Shown: positions 15,368 to 24,619 of the stretch, piece after piece
Numbering within the stretch: position 1 is the stretch's first letter
How the letters are laid out: each line of letters opens with the position of its first letter
NCBI RefSeq assembly: GCF_003058225.1
Contig: NZ_QBUG01000001.1
Location: 558,001 to 622,000, forward strand
DNA length: 64,000 bases
Reading direction: 5' to 3'
Origin: Promicromonospora sp. AC04
Lineage (GTDB): Bacteria > Actinomycetota > Actinomycetes > Actinomycetales > Cellulomonadaceae
Translations under genes and position numbers: made by a program
The notes under the pieces: generated by a model
Told to the model about the DNA's origin: nothing
Seen by the model: only the letters and a program-made list of their open reading frames with translations
Database searches by the model: none

Positions 15368-17632
15368 ATGCCCCGTTCCCAGGTAGGACGCGACACCGAC
15401 CGCGTCGACGGCAGACTGAAGGTCACCGGTGCGGCCGAGTACTCCGGTGACTACCGCGCCGCCGACCTCGCCCACGCCCACCTCGTCACCAGCACCATCG
15501 CGCGAGGCACCATCACCAGTATCGACCCGGCGGCCGCTCTGGCCTCCCCCGGTGTCCTGCGCGTGTACGCGGCGCCGGAGAGCCGCCTGGCACTGTACGA
15601 GGTCACCGGACAGGCCGCCGGCTTCACCGAGAACTACCTCCCGTTGAAGAGCGACGTGGTCCGCTTTCACGGCCAGGCCGTAGCCATGGTCGTCGCCGAG
15701 ACCCCCGAGCAGGCACGCGACGCCGCGGCGCTGGTCACCGTGACCTACGACGCACAGCCGCCGCGCACCTCGATCGCGGACGAGCCGCACGTGCCGGCCG
15801 GCCCCACCATCAGCGGCGCGCCGAGCAGCCTCGAGATCCTGGCTCCCGGCGTCGGGTCGATCGACGCGGCGCTGGCCGCAAGCGACGTCGTCGTGGAGGC
15901 CGAGTTCCACCAGAACGTGCAGCACCACGTCGGGATGGAGCCCCACGCGATCCTCGCTGTCTGGGACGGCGACCAGGTGACCATCCACGCCGGCGCACAG
16001 ATCCCCGGGCCGTACGCGCTCGCGATGGCCCAACGCCTCGGCATCCTGCCGCAGAGCGTCCGGCTGATCACGAGGTATGTGGGCGGCGGCTTCGGCGCCC
16101 GCGTCGTCCTGTGGAGCGACACTCCGCTCGCCGCCGCGGCGGCCCGCGAGCTCGGCCGACCGGTCAGGCTGGTCCTGACCCGCGAGCAGATGTTCACCCT
16201 GACCGGCCACCGTTCGCACCTCACGCAGACTGTCCGGCTGGGCGCCTCCCGGCAGGGAGTGCTCAACGCGGTCAGCCACCGAAGCGTCGCCGAGCGGCCG
16301 ACCACAATCGCCTTCACCATGACTCCGGCCCACTCCACGTCGGACGCGCTCTACCGCACGCCGAACCTGCACGTCGACGCACAGGTAGCCGTCCTCGACA
16401 TCCCCGGGAGCCGGGCGATGCGTGGCCCCAACGAGGCCCCCGGGGCCTTCGCCCTGGAGACGGCGATGGACGAGCTGGCCGTCGCCACCGGCGTCGACCC
16501 GGTGACGCTGCGCCTGCGCAACCAGGCCACCGCCCACCCCGCCACGGGCCTGCCCTGGTCGAGCAAGCATCTGGACGAGTGCTACCGCCTCGGAGCGGAA
16601 CGCTTCGGCTGGGCCGGCCGCAGCGCCACGCCCCGCACCCGCGTCGACGGGCAATGGCTGTACGGCACCGGCATGGCCACCGCCATCTACCCGGCACACC
16701 GCCGGGCCGGGGTCGTCGCCCGGGTCCGGCTGCTCGACGACGACACCGCCGTGGTGTCCACCGCGACGTCGGACCTCGGCACCGGCTCTGCGACCATGGT
16801 CGCGATCTCCGGCGCCGACGCTCTCGGCATCCCCGTACAGCGGGTCACCCCGGAGATCGGTGACACGCTCCTGCCCCCAGGCGCACCCGCGGTCGGCTCC
16901 AGCGGCACGCATGCCACCGTGCCGATGGTCGTGGACGCCGCCCGGAACGTCATCGCCGAGCTCAAGCGACTCGCCGTCACCGCGGACCGGTCGCCCTGGC
17001 ACGGAGCGGCGGTCGAGGACCTCCGCTACGAGCGCGGCATCCTCCACGGGCTCGGCCACTCACTGACCTTCGGCCGCCTGCTGACCACCATCGGGTCACC
17101 CGGTATCTACAAGGAGTCCGCGCCGGGCGGCCAGCCCGTCCCCGGGTACGTGCACCACAGCTTCGGCGCCCACTTCTGCGAGGTACGGGTCAATCGGTTC
17201 ACCGGCGAGACCCGCGTCACCCGGTTCACCACGGTCGCCGACGTCGGCCGGGTCATCAACGCCAAGGCCGCTCGCAGCCAGCTGGTCGGCGGCGTCATCT
17301 TCGGCATCGGCCACGCCCTGCTCGAGGAGAACCACCTGGAGCTCGACACCGGGCGCCTGGCGAGCAGCACGCTGGCCGACTACCTCGTGCCCGTGAACGC
17401 CGACGTCCCCGACATCGACGTGGTCATGCTCGACCGGCCCGACCCCGTCCTCACCGGGCCCCTGGGCGACGGAAGCGAGGACGTCGGGACCGGAAGCCTC
17501 GGCGCCCGCGGCCTCGGCGAGATCGGCACGGTGGGCTCGGCGGCCGCGATCGGGAACGCCGTCTACAACGCCACCGGCATCCGCGTACGCGACGTGCCCA
17601 TCACCCTCGACAAGCTGATCGATCATCTGTAG
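15368..17632 (+). CDS. paoC: Molybdenum-binding catalytic subunit of aldehyde/xanthine dehydrogenase (PaoC/YagR-like)
   Basis: 754 residues; ATG at 15368 preceded by GAAGGAG. The segment G-G-G-F-G-A-R at 239-245 and A-M-R-G-P-N-E-A-P near 356-364 contact the molybdopterin cytosine dinucleotide cofactor, and the catalytic Glu is in G-L-G-E-I-G at about 718. It hydroxylates an aldehyde (aromatic aldehydes in PaoABC) at the Mo centre. No own signal peptide; export would be by co-transport with the Tat-bearing small subunit. The gene is followed 6 bp later by a strong hairpin terminator. Confidence 0.9.
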   Translation: MPRSQVGRDTDRVDGRLKVTGAAEYSGDYRAADLAHAHLVTSTIARGTITSIDPAAALASPGVLRVYAAPESRLALYEVTGQAAGFTENYLPLKSDVVRFHGQAVAMVVAETPEQARDAAALVTVTYDAQPPRTSIADEPHVPAGPTISGAPSSLEILAPGVGSIDAALAASDVVVEAEFHQNVQHHVGMEPHAILAVWDGDQVTIHAGAQIPGPYALAMAQRLGILPQSVRLITRYVGGGFGARVVLWSDTPLAAAAARELGRPVRLVLTREQMFTLTGHRSHLTQTVRLGASRQGVLNAVSHRSVAERPTTIAFTMTPAHSTSDALYRTPNLHVDAQVAVLDIPGSRAMRGPNEAPGAFALETAMDELAVATGVDPVTLRLRNQATAHPATGLPWSSKHLDECYRLGAERFGWAGRSATPRTRVDGQWLYGTGMATAIYPAHRRAGVVARVRLLDDDTAVVSTATSDLGTGSATMVAISGADALGIPVQRVTPEIGDTLLPPGAPAVGSSGTHATVPMVVDAARNVIAELKRLAVTADRSPWHGAAVEDLRYERGILHGLGHSLTFGRLLTTIGSPGIYKESAPGGQPVPGYVHHSFGAHFCEVRVNRFTGETRVTRFTTVADVGRVINAKAARSQLVGGVIFGIGHALLEENHLELDTGRLASSTLADYLVPVNADVPDIDVVMLDRPDPVLTGPLGDGSEDVGTGSLGARGLGEIGTVGSAAAIGNAVYNATGIRVRDVPITLDKLIDHL

Positions 17633-17638
17633 GAATCC

Positions 17639-17675
17639 GGAGGGGCACCCGATCATCACGATCGGGTGCCCCTCC
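17639..17675 (+). terminator. Strong hairpin terminator after the molybdenum hydroxylase operon
   Basis: A perfect 16-bp inverted repeat (17639-17654 and 17660-17675) with a 5-nt loop starts 6 bp after the stop. The arm begins GGAGGGGCACCC. No T-tract, as is common in high-GC actinobacteria. It also faces the convergent MpaB-type gene. Confidence 0.8.
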
Positions 17676-17739
17676 TCGGTGGTGCGGGACGCGCGCGGCC
17701 CGAGGCGCTGCACCGCCCGGACTCACCTGCACGGCCGGC

Positions 17740-18921
17740 TCACCGAGCGGCGGCGTGGTCCTGGTAGGCGGCGCTGCCATCGCCGAGGGCCGCGATGATG
17801 CCGCGGAAGGCGCGGGCGCCCTCCCCTACGGCCTCTTGCACGGCTCCGGGAACCTGCAGCTGGTAGCGACGCGCCTTCGCCTCCGCTGCCGCCAGCAGCG
17901 GCAGCACGGGCGTGACGGGTGACTCCGGGATGCCGAGGCCTGGCGCGGCCTCGCCGTGGTACCGGCCGGCCAGGGCGTTCAGCAGGTCGCGCCAGCCCGC
18001 CGCGTCCATCGGCGACTGCGGCACGGACGCGAGGTTGGCCGTCGCAGCATCGAACAGGGCCCCGACCAGCGCCCGGCTGTTCTCGTCCGGTGCGGCGGAC
18101 GTCGAGTCGAGCAGGTCGAGCAGCTCGCCGGCCCGCGCATGGTCCTCGATGCCGAGGAAGAGCTCCTCGTCGAGGCCCAGCAGGTGACCGACGTACCACC
18201 AGTACCGGTACAGGCGGGACTGCTCCTGGTCGGTGAGCCGGTAGCCGACGCCCTCCAGGAACGTGAACGGCACCACGGTGAAGTCGAGCCAGGTGCGGGC
18301 GATGTCGGCCTGGTTGATCGGGATCCCCCACCGGTCGGCGTCCCAACCGTGCGACATCGCCGAGGCCCGCACGCGCGCGTGCAGCAACCGGACCTGCACG
18401 GTCTGCACGTAGCCGGGAGCGCCGTGGCGCAGGCCGCCAGGCAGGACCACCGAGGCGTTCCACAGCCCGGTCTCGGCCAGGCGGCGCGGCGCCGTCGACG
18501 TCAGCCGACCGGTTCCCACGAGCAGTCTGGCGATCGCCGGAGACCGGTAGGTGTGCGCCAGCGAGCCGCCGGCGAACGCCAGGCCGCGCCAGTGCGGCGG
18601 AACGGCCAGCGCCGTCCGGTCGCCCTCGTCCAGGAGATCCGCCGAGACCCAGCCGGGCACGGTCTCGGTGTGTGCGAGCAGCGCGTCGACGGCGGGCGGG
18701 GCGTCCGGCACGCTCGCCCGGCCCTCGACGAGACCGCGCTGGAGCGCGGCCCGGGCGGGCCTGCCGAGCTCGTCGAACTCCACGATCACCGCGTCGGCGA
18801 GCGGGTCCCCCGTCTGCAGCATCCGCAGCAGGAGGTCGACACGGTCGCCGTGGCGGGTCCGGGCCGCAGCAAGGTTGACGGCCCGCTCGGGCGCCGACGA
18901 GACACTGTTTGAGGTGGTCAT
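17740..18921 (-). CDS. MpaB-type oxygenase domain protein (DUF2236)
   Basis: 393 residues. The body shows the ER-bound oxygenase MpaB/MpaB'/latex-clearing-protein pattern: helical, with H-T-Y-R-S-P near 141, G-T-G-R-L-T-S-T-A near 154, the conserved R-L-L-H-A-R-V-R near 201-208 and W-G-I-P-I-N-Q at 221-227. In related Lcp proteins two histidines bind heme and the enzyme cleaves C-C double bonds with O2. The function here is not established. ATG at 18921 is chosen because upstream in-frame sequence is not protein-like. It converges on the Mo hydroxylase operon. Confidence 0.75.
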   Translation of the reverse strand: MTTSNSVSSAPERAVNLAAARTRHGDRVDLLLRMLQTGDPLADAVIVEFDELGRPARAALQRGLVEGRASVPDAPPAVDALLAHTETVPGWVSADLLDEGDRTALAVPPHWRGLAFAGGSLAHTYRSPAIARLLVGTGRLTSTAPRRLAETGLWNASVVLPGGLRHGAPGYVQTVQVRLLHARVRASAMSHGWDADRWGIPINQADIARTWLDFTVVPFTFLEGVGYRLTDQEQSRLYRYWWYVGHLLGLDEELFLGIEDHARAGELLDLLDSTSAAPDENSRALVGALFDAATANLASVPQSPMDAAGWRDLLNALAGRYHGEAAPGLGIPESPVTPVLPLLAAAEAKARRYQLQVPGAVQEAVGEGARAFRGIIAALGDGSAAYQDHAAAR

Positions 18922-19036
18922 GCCGCCATCCAAGCCGCCGCACAGGGCGGTAGCCACGGCCTGCCGATCCCCCCTTGCGCTCCAGCTCCTTGCCGGCAAC
19001 TGCCAGCTGCTGCCGGGCTCCTGCCGTTTCTGCCGC

Positions 19037-20020
19037 CTACTCGGCCGGCACCAGCAGCCGGTTCACGTCGACCGGCTTGTCGAACATGCCGTACTCCAGG
19101 CCGAGGTCGGCCAGCACCTGGAACGACGACGCCTCCAGGGCCGGCGCGAAGCGCGGCATCACCATGACCTCCCGGATGACCGGGTCGATCTCGGTGTAGG
19201 TGTCCAGGACCGCCCGGGTCTCGGCCGGGTTTGCCGCGGCGTACGTCAGGGACTCGTCCATGGCCGCGGTGAACGCCTCGACCGTCTCGGGGTCGTCGGC
19301 GATCTCCTTGTCCGACGTGAAGTAGGCAGCGACGAGCAGGTCGTGGTCGGTCTCGACGAAGTTGGAGCTGACGATCTTGGCCCCCTGCTCCACCGCCAGG
19401 GTCAGGTGCGGCTCCACGAGCCACGCGGCGTCGACCTGGCCCCCGGTGACGGCGGCGGGCATGTCGGGGAACGCCATCTCGACGAACTCCACCGCGGCCG
19501 GGTCGCCGCCACCGGACTGAACCGCGTAGCGGATAGTGGTGTCACCGATGTTGTTGAGGGTGTTGACGGCGACCGTCCGGCCGGCCAGGTCCACCGCGCT
19601 CGCGATGTCGGAGTTTGCGGGCGCGACCACCGCGCCGAAGTCCGCACCCGCCTTACCCGTCGAGAAGTTCCCGGGCGCTACCGCCTTCACCGGCAGGCCC
19701 TGCGACAACCCGACCAGCAGGGAGGTCACGTTGCTGAAGCCGAACTGGTACTCGCCGCTGACCACGGCAGGCACGATCGCGGCCCCGCCCTGCGCGGGCT
19801 CGAGCGTGACGTCCAGCCCGTGGTCCTCGAAGAAGCCCTTCTGGACACCCAGGTAGATCGGGGCGACGTCGACGATCGGGATGACGCCGACCTTGACGGG
19901 GGTGAGCTCGCCGTCGGCTGACGCGCCCCCATCGGACTCGGCGCCGGAAGGGCTGCCGCAGGCGGCCAGGAGCACGGCCGCAGCCGTGGCTGCCACCGTG
20001 AGAGGGAACAGGCGTCGCAC
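19037..20020 (-). CDS. NMT1/SsuA-like ABC transporter solute-binding lipoprotein (orphan)
   Basis: 327 residues starting at GTG with AAGGAG upstream. Lipobox L-L-A-A-C gives the lipidated Cys21. The mature part has the V-G-V-I-P-I-V-D-V-A-P-I-Y strand and G-F-F-E-D-H-G-L-D-V segment of the NMT1/THI5 and taurine/nitrate-binding family, with S-A-V-D-L-A-G-R-T-V-A-V-N mid-way. Substrates in the family are sulfonates, nitrate or pyrimidine precursors. No permease or ATPase gene is adjacent, so it must share a transporter encoded elsewhere or act alone. Confidence 0.85.
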   Translation of the reverse strand: MRRLFPLTVAATAAAVLLAACGSPSGAESDGGASADGELTPVKVGVIPIVDVAPIYLGVQKGFFEDHGLDVTLEPAQGGAAIVPAVVSGEYQFGFSNVTSLLVGLSQGLPVKAVAPGNFSTGKAGADFGAVVAPANSDIASAVDLAGRTVAVNTLNNIGDTTIRYAVQSGGGDPAAVEFVEMAFPDMPAAVTGGQVDAAWLVEPHLTLAVEQGAKIVSSNFVETDHDLLVAAYFTSDKEIADDPETVEAFTAAMDESLTYAAANPAETRAVLDTYTEIDPVIREVMVMPRFAPALEASSFQVLADLGLEYGMFDKPVDVNRLLVPAE

Positions 20021-20295
20021 TGGGGTGCTCCTTCGAACGTAGTACGTGCGGTGATGTTCGGGGCGCCCCCAAGGCGGCACACACAACGCCGGCATGCGGC
20101 GTCCGAACAGATGTGCCCACCGAGGAACGTGCCAGGACGCCCCGACGTGGTCAATACCCGTATGGTCACGATCGGGTCAATTCACCCGCGGACGGTATCG
20201 TCCGGGCGGTCGCGTGCACCATGGGGAGGACAACCCGTTGCTCGACATGCTGGACGACGCCTACGGAGACCGCAGCACGCCCTAGGCTGAGCCCG

Positions 20296-21861
20296 ATGCT
20301 CGAACGTCCAGTCCTGCCCCTGTGGGCAGCAGTCGCCGCGGCCGCAGCCGGAGGTTTCGCCCTCGATGCCGCCTTCCCCTCGCTCGGTTGGTGGCCGCTC
20401 GCGTTCGTCGCGGTGACACTCTCCCTGCTCTCGCTCATCGGGAGAAGCCTCTGGGGTGCGGTGCTCGTCGGCGCCGCGTTCGGTGCGGCGTTCCTCTTTC
20501 CGCACCTGTCCTGGGCGTCGCAGTTCCTCGGCGACACGCCCGGCGCCTGGGTGCCGTGGGTCGCGCTGGCTAGCGTCGAGACCCTCGTCATGGCCGCCCT
20601 CACACCACTGATCGTGCTCGCCTACCGGTGGCTGCCGCGCTGGCGCGATACCCGCCCGGTGAGACTCGTGGCGCTCCCGGCGCTCGTGGCCGGAACCTGG
20701 TTGGCGCGGGAGCTCGTCATGGGCTCCTGGCCCTACGGCGGATTCCCCTGGGGGCGTCTTGGTCTGAGCCAGTCGGAGAGCCCGATCGCGCCCGTCGCCT
20801 CCTGGGTGGGCGTGTCCGGGCTCGGGTTCCTCATGGTGGCGCTGTGTGCCGCGATGATCGAGGCGGTGCGGTGGTCACGCCGCGAACCACTGCGCGATAC
20901 CAGCGGGCGGGCACGATGGCGCGCCCGGTGGGTGCCGGTATTCCCCGTGTCCGTGCTCGCCGTGGTCCTGCTCGCCGTTCCCCAGTTCCCGACCGCGGAC
21001 GCCGGCACGATGCGAGTCGGCGTCGCTCAGGGCAACGGCCCGGCCGCCTACGTCGACCAGCGCGAGCCGGATGAGATCCTCGACTCCCAGCTCGACGCCT
21101 CCGCGCCGCTGGAGGACGAGCAGACCGACCTCGTGCTGTGGCCCGAGGGCGGCGTCGACAGCGACCCGGCCAACGATGTGACGACCTCGCGGATCCTCGA
21201 CGAGGCCGCCGCCCGGTACGGCTCCCCGATCCTGCTGAACGCGGCGTCGGAAGACGGCGGTCTCCGGTACAACACGTCGTTCCTCTGGACGCGGGACGGC
21301 GCCGTGGCGACGCACGCGAAGCGCCACCCCGTCCCCTTCGGCGAGTACGTGCCCGACCGGTGGCTGTACGGCGCGATAGTCCCGGACCTCGTGAACCTCC
21401 TCCAGCGCGAGTACACGCCCGGCGACGACGCACCGGTCGTCGACACGGGCGACGTCCGGATCGGCCTCGCGATCTGCTTCGACGTCGCCTTCGACGACGT
21501 GATCCGGGAGGGCGTGCTCGACGGCGGCCAGGTGCTCATGTTCCAGACGAACAACGCCGACTTCCGCGGTACCGACGAGAACCTGCAGCAGCTCGCCATC
21601 GCCCGGATGCGCGCGATCGAGACCGGCCGGACCGTCATCAACCTGTCCACCACCGGCACGAGCCAGGCGCTCGCCCCCGACGGCACCACGCTCGACGCCC
21701 TGCCGATCGACGGGGCCGGGCTCATGGTCGTCGATGCCGAGCTGCGCGACGGCGTCACCGCCGGCATCCTGCTGGGTCCGTCACTGCAGGCGCTGATGCT
21801 GTGGGGATCACTCGCCGCTCTCGCCGTCCTCGGCGTCGCCGGCACCCGCCGTCGGACGTAG
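20296..21861 (+). CDS. lnt: Apolipoprotein N-acyltransferase
   Basis: 521 residues. About six N-terminal membrane helices (to residue 220) are followed by an extracytoplasmic nitrilase-like domain. The catalytic triad is visible: Glu284 in L-W-P-E-G-G, Lys342 in H-A-K-R-H-P-V-P-F-G-E and Cys394 in A-I-C-F-D. It adds the third acyl chain to lipoprotein N-terminal Cys. It has no Shine-Dalgarno-like sequence at good spacing, only weak purines before ATG 20296. The window itself has at least three lipoproteins that could be substrates. No ppm1-like partner is adjacent. Confidence 0.88.
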   Translation: MLERPVLPLWAAVAAAAAGGFALDAAFPSLGWWPLAFVAVTLSLLSLIGRSLWGAVLVGAAFGAAFLFPHLSWASQFLGDTPGAWVPWVALASVETLVMAALTPLIVLAYRWLPRWRDTRPVRLVALPALVAGTWLARELVMGSWPYGGFPWGRLGLSQSESPIAPVASWVGVSGLGFLMVALCAAMIEAVRWSRREPLRDTSGRARWRARWVPVFPVSVLAVVLLAVPQFPTADAGTMRVGVAQGNGPAAYVDQREPDEILDSQLDASAPLEDEQTDLVLWPEGGVDSDPANDVTTSRILDEAAARYGSPILLNAASEDGGLRYNTSFLWTRDGAVATHAKRHPVPFGEYVPDRWLYGAIVPDLVNLLQREYTPGDDAPVVDTGDVRIGLAICFDVAFDDVIREGVLDGGQVLMFQTNNADFRGTDENLQQLAIARMRAIETGRTVINLSTTGTSQALAPDGTTLDALPIDGAGLMVVDAELRDGVTAGILLGPSLQALMLWGSLAALAVLGVAGTRRRT

Positions 21862-21890
21862 GCCGACCCGATCCGGTGACCCGGGCTCGA

Positions 21891-21953
21891 TCCCGATGAG
21901 TTCGCCGGTGCCCGCAGGTCTACCTCCTGACCGACACAGCAAACTCATCGGGA
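21891..21953 (+). promoter_or_regulatory. Inverted repeat that can mask a ribosome binding site
   Basis: TCCCGATGAGTT (21891-21902) and AACTCATCGGGA (21942-21953) are perfect 12-bp complements, 39 nt apart. The right arm covers the GGGAG before the ATG at 21963, so folding in mRNA would hide the start of the DHFR-like gene. It could instead end lnt transcription. Confidence 0.4.
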
Positions 21954-21962
21954 GCAGACACC

Positions 21963-22607
21963 ATGGGCCTCATCGACCTCGAGCTCTTCGCAACCCTCGA
22001 CCTCGTCGCGCAGGCGCCCGGCGGCCCCGACGAGGACCCGGCAGGGTTCCCGTTCGGCGGCTGGCAGGCGCCCCTGATCGACGAGGTCGCCGGGGAGCAG
22101 ATAGTCGCCGCGTACGAGGGCACGGACGCCCTCCTGCTCGGCCGGCGTACTTACGACATCTTCGCCGCCTACTGGCCGCACCAGGAGGGCGGCGAGGACA
22201 ACGAGATCGCGACGCTCTTCAACCGCGTCCCCAAGTACGTCGCCTCCCGCGGCACACCCGACCTCTCGTGGGCCGGGTCCACGCACCTCGGCCCGGACCT
22301 GCCCGCCGCGGTGCGCGAGATCCGCGACCGGCACGAGCTCATCAAGGTCGTCGGGAGCTTGGACCTGGTCCAGACCCTCCTGCGCGAGAAGCTCTTCGAC
22401 CGCCTCGACCTCTGGGTGCACCCGATAGTGCTCGGCGTCGGCAAGAGCGTGTTCGACGGCGGCGCGGTGCCCACGAACGTCACCCTCCTCGATCCCCCGG
22501 TAGCCAGCCCGAACGGCACGGTCTACCTCCGCTACGGCCTCGCCGAGGGCATACCGGCAACAGGAGACATGGCCGCCCCCGACCGCGGCGTCGAGCGCAC
22601 CGACTGA
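21963..22607 (+). CDS. Dihydrofolate-reductase-like / RibD C-terminal domain protein
   Basis: 214 residues. The RibD_C fold signatures are visible: an N-terminal strand with S/T-L-D, L-L-L-G-R-R-T-Y-D near residues 59-67, K-V-V-G-S near 134-138 and the P-I-V-L-G-V-G-K-S-V-F pattern at about 158-168. Members are NADPH-dependent reductases of unknown substrate, widespread in actinobacteria, and not true folate reductases. ATG at 21963 follows CGGGAG. It ends at a long bidirectional hairpin. Confidence 0.85.
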   Translation: MGLIDLELFATLDLVAQAPGGPDEDPAGFPFGGWQAPLIDEVAGEQIVAAYEGTDALLLGRRTYDIFAAYWPHQEGGEDNEIATLFNRVPKYVASRGTPDLSWAGSTHLGPDLPAAVREIRDRHELIKVVGSLDLVQTLLREKLFDRLDLWVHPIVLGVGKSVFDGGAVPTNVTLLDPPVASPNGTVYLRYGLAEGIPATGDMAAPDRGVERTD

Positions 22608-22650
22608 GGCCCCTGATCTCGGGTCGAGCTCCCACCGAAGCTGACTTCCG

Positions 22651-22709
22651 TTCAGCAGGCTCAGGAGTGCCGTATTCACTGCGATTACGGCACTCCTGAG
22701 CCTGCTGAA
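22651..22709. terminator. Bidirectional terminator, 24-bp perfect hairpin
   Basis: Two perfectly complementary 24-base arms (22651-22674 and 22686-22709) flank an 11-nt loop between convergent genes. Arm starts TTCAGCAGGCTCAGG. It ends 6 bp before the stop of the small membrane protein gene, so it should serve both directions. Confidence 0.8.
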
Positions 22710-22715
22710 CCAACC

Positions 22716-22913
22716 TCAGGAGTGGCCGGACCGGCCCGTTCGCGCGGCCAGGACGATCAGCGCGATCCCGCCGACGGCGAGGATCGGCCCGATGACCGCC
22801 CACAGCGTCACGCCGGTCATCGCGCTGCCGGCAAGGTAACCGAGTCCCTGCAGCGTGAACACGGAACCCATGACGACGAGGATGGCGCCGAGCACGATCA
22901 GGACCGACTTCAT
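22716..22913 (-). CDS. Small two-helix membrane protein
   Basis: 65 residues; ATG at 22913 after CGGAGG. Helix 1 spans about residues 4-24 and helix 2 about 36-57, with a short Gly-rich loop carrying A-M-T-G between them, and a basic tail. Small proteins with a similar first helix, an L-Q-G-x-G-x-L loop and M-T-G are common in actinobacteria, but their function is unknown. Confidence 0.7.
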   Translation of the reverse strand: MKSVLIVLGAILVVMGSVFTLQGLGYLAGSAMTGVTLWAVIGPILAVGGIALIVLAARTGRSGHS

Positions 22914-22988
22914 GGTTGCCTCCGAGGACGGACGATCACTCGTCTGGACGGTACACCCGCCAGGCCCCCCGGAACTCATCGCACTTGC

Positions 22989-22998
22989 AACAATTGTT
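22989..22998. promoter_or_regulatory. Short palindrome in a divergent promoter region
   Basis: AACAATTGTT is a perfect 10-bp palindrome inside TTGCAACAATTGTTACA, an AT-rich island in GC-rich DNA between the small membrane protein and the DAACS symporter. The setting suits a MarR/TetR-type operator over a divergent promoter. No regulator is adjacent. Confidence 0.4.
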
Positions 22999-23116
22999 AC
23001 ACCCGCGCCAGGGGATGAAACACGGCGGAATCGCCCTCGCCTCACCCGCATAACGATGCCCTTCTACGCTCCCAGCCAGCGCGGCCCGAAGGCCGCCCGT
23101 GACCTCGGGAGAACAT

Positions 23117-24415
23117 ATGAAGGCGCTCAAGCATCCGGCACTCCAGATCGGGATCGCCGCGGTGGCCGGCATCGCGTTCGGCCTCCTGGTCGGCGACTGG
23201 GCCGCAAACGTGAAGTTCGTCGGCGACCTCTTCATCCGGCTCATCCAGATGTCGATAGTCCCCCTCGTCATGGCGTCGGTGATCAGCGCCACCGCCTCCA
23301 TCTCCGGGAAGGGCGCCGGCACGCTCGCCGGGCGCACGTTCGCGTGGATGATCGGGTTCTCCCTCGTCGCGGCCGTGCTCGCGTGGGGCCTGAGCACGCT
23401 GTTCCAGCCGGGCTCCGGCATGGTGTTCGACGGCGAGCTCGACCCGACGCTGGAGGAGTCCGCCGCGCAGGCGACGGGGTGGCAGGACACGATCCTCGGG
23501 TTCGTCTCGACCAACATCTTCGACGCCATGTCGACGGCGACCATGGTCCCGATCATCATCTTCGCGCTCCTGTTCGGCGCCGCGCTCAACGCCTACATCG
23601 CGAACACGGGCAACCGCCAGCTCCTCGACGTCGTCGAGCAGGTTCAGCAGGTGGTGCTCACGATGGTCCGGTACGTCATGTACGCCGCGCCCGTTGGCGT
23701 GTTCTGCCTGCTCGCCGCCCTGGCGGGCGACGTAGGGTTCGCGGTCGTGACGACGGCGCTCGCCTACCTCGGGACGACCCTCCTCGGCGTCGTGATCCTC
23801 TTCGCCCTGTTCGTGACCGTGGTGGCGCTGCGCACGCGGCTCAGCCCGTGGAAGCTCCCCCGCAAGCTCGCGGAGCAGACCGCCATCGCCGTGACGACGA
23901 CAAGCTCCGCGGTGACGTTCCCGACGGTCCTGCGCAACGCCGTCGAGAAGGTGGGCATCAGCGAGCGTGTCGCGAACTTCACGCTCTCCGTCGGGCTGAC
24001 CATGGGCTCCTACGGCGCGGTGCTCAACTACATGATCGTCGTCATGTTCCTCGCGCAGGCGGGCGACGTCGACCTCACGATCGGGCAGATCGTCATGGGG
24101 ATGGTCCTGGCCGTGCTCCTCAACATGGGGACGATCACGGTGCCCGGTGGCTTCCCGGTGGTCGCCATGTTCCTGGCGACGTCGCTCGGGCTGCCCTTCG
24201 AAGCGGTCGGCCTGCTCATCGCCGTCGACTGGTTCACCGGCATCTTCCGCACGTTCCTCAACGTCAACGGCGACACGTTCGTCGCCATGCTCGTCGCGAG
24301 CGCGAGCGGGGAGATCGACCGTGACGTCTACGAGGGGCGCGAGCCGGTGCCGGCCGAGGACGTCGACACCGCTGAGCTCGACGACCGACTCGAGCCGGCG
24401 GAGAACGCGGGCTGA
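23117..24415 (+). CDS. Dicarboxylate/amino acid:cation symporter (DAACS)
   Basis: 432 residues with eight helices and two hairpin loops typical of GltP/DctA. The serine-rich hairpin is T-T-T-S-S-A-V-T-F-P near residues 258-267; the final-helix substrate motif D-W-F-T-G-I-F-R-T-F-L-N-V-N-G-D lies near 371-386, including the conserved Asp, Arg and Asn. It imports acidic amino acids or C4-dicarboxylates with Na+ or H+. ATG at 23117 has CGGGAG upstream. The C-terminal 40 residues are acidic and disordered. Confidence 0.9.
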   Translation: MKALKHPALQIGIAAVAGIAFGLLVGDWAANVKFVGDLFIRLIQMSIVPLVMASVISATASISGKGAGTLAGRTFAWMIGFSLVAAVLAWGLSTLFQPGSGMVFDGELDPTLEESAAQATGWQDTILGFVSTNIFDAMSTATMVPIIIFALLFGAALNAYIANTGNRQLLDVVEQVQQVVLTMVRYVMYAAPVGVFCLLAALAGDVGFAVVTTALAYLGTTLLGVVILFALFVTVVALRTRLSPWKLPRKLAEQTAIAVTTTSSAVTFPTVLRNAVEKVGISERVANFTLSVGLTMGSYGAVLNYMIVVMFLAQAGDVDLTIGQIVMGMVLAVLLNMGTITVPGGFPVVAMFLATSLGLPFEAVGLLIAVDWFTGIFRTFLNVNGDTFVAMLVASASGEIDRDVYEGREPVPAEDVDTAELDDRLEPAENAG

Positions 24416-24619
24416 GGTCCCGGGCCCTGGACTGACCCACGGACCACACGGAACACACGGACGAGCCACGGGCCGGGAGGCGCCTCAGGCCGGTCCCCGC
24501 GGGTGATCTCTGCGCCCCGGACTGTGCCTGCGGCGGCCCCGGCATACGTTGGAAGCTCCGAGAGTGGACCGGGTTCGCCCAACCTACCCGGACGCCCTCC
24601 ACCACAAGGAGGTGGTGAC

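Noticed and set aside
22651-22709. Small RNA gene
   Set aside because: The perfect hairpin lies between convergent stops and is better explained as a bidirectional terminator.
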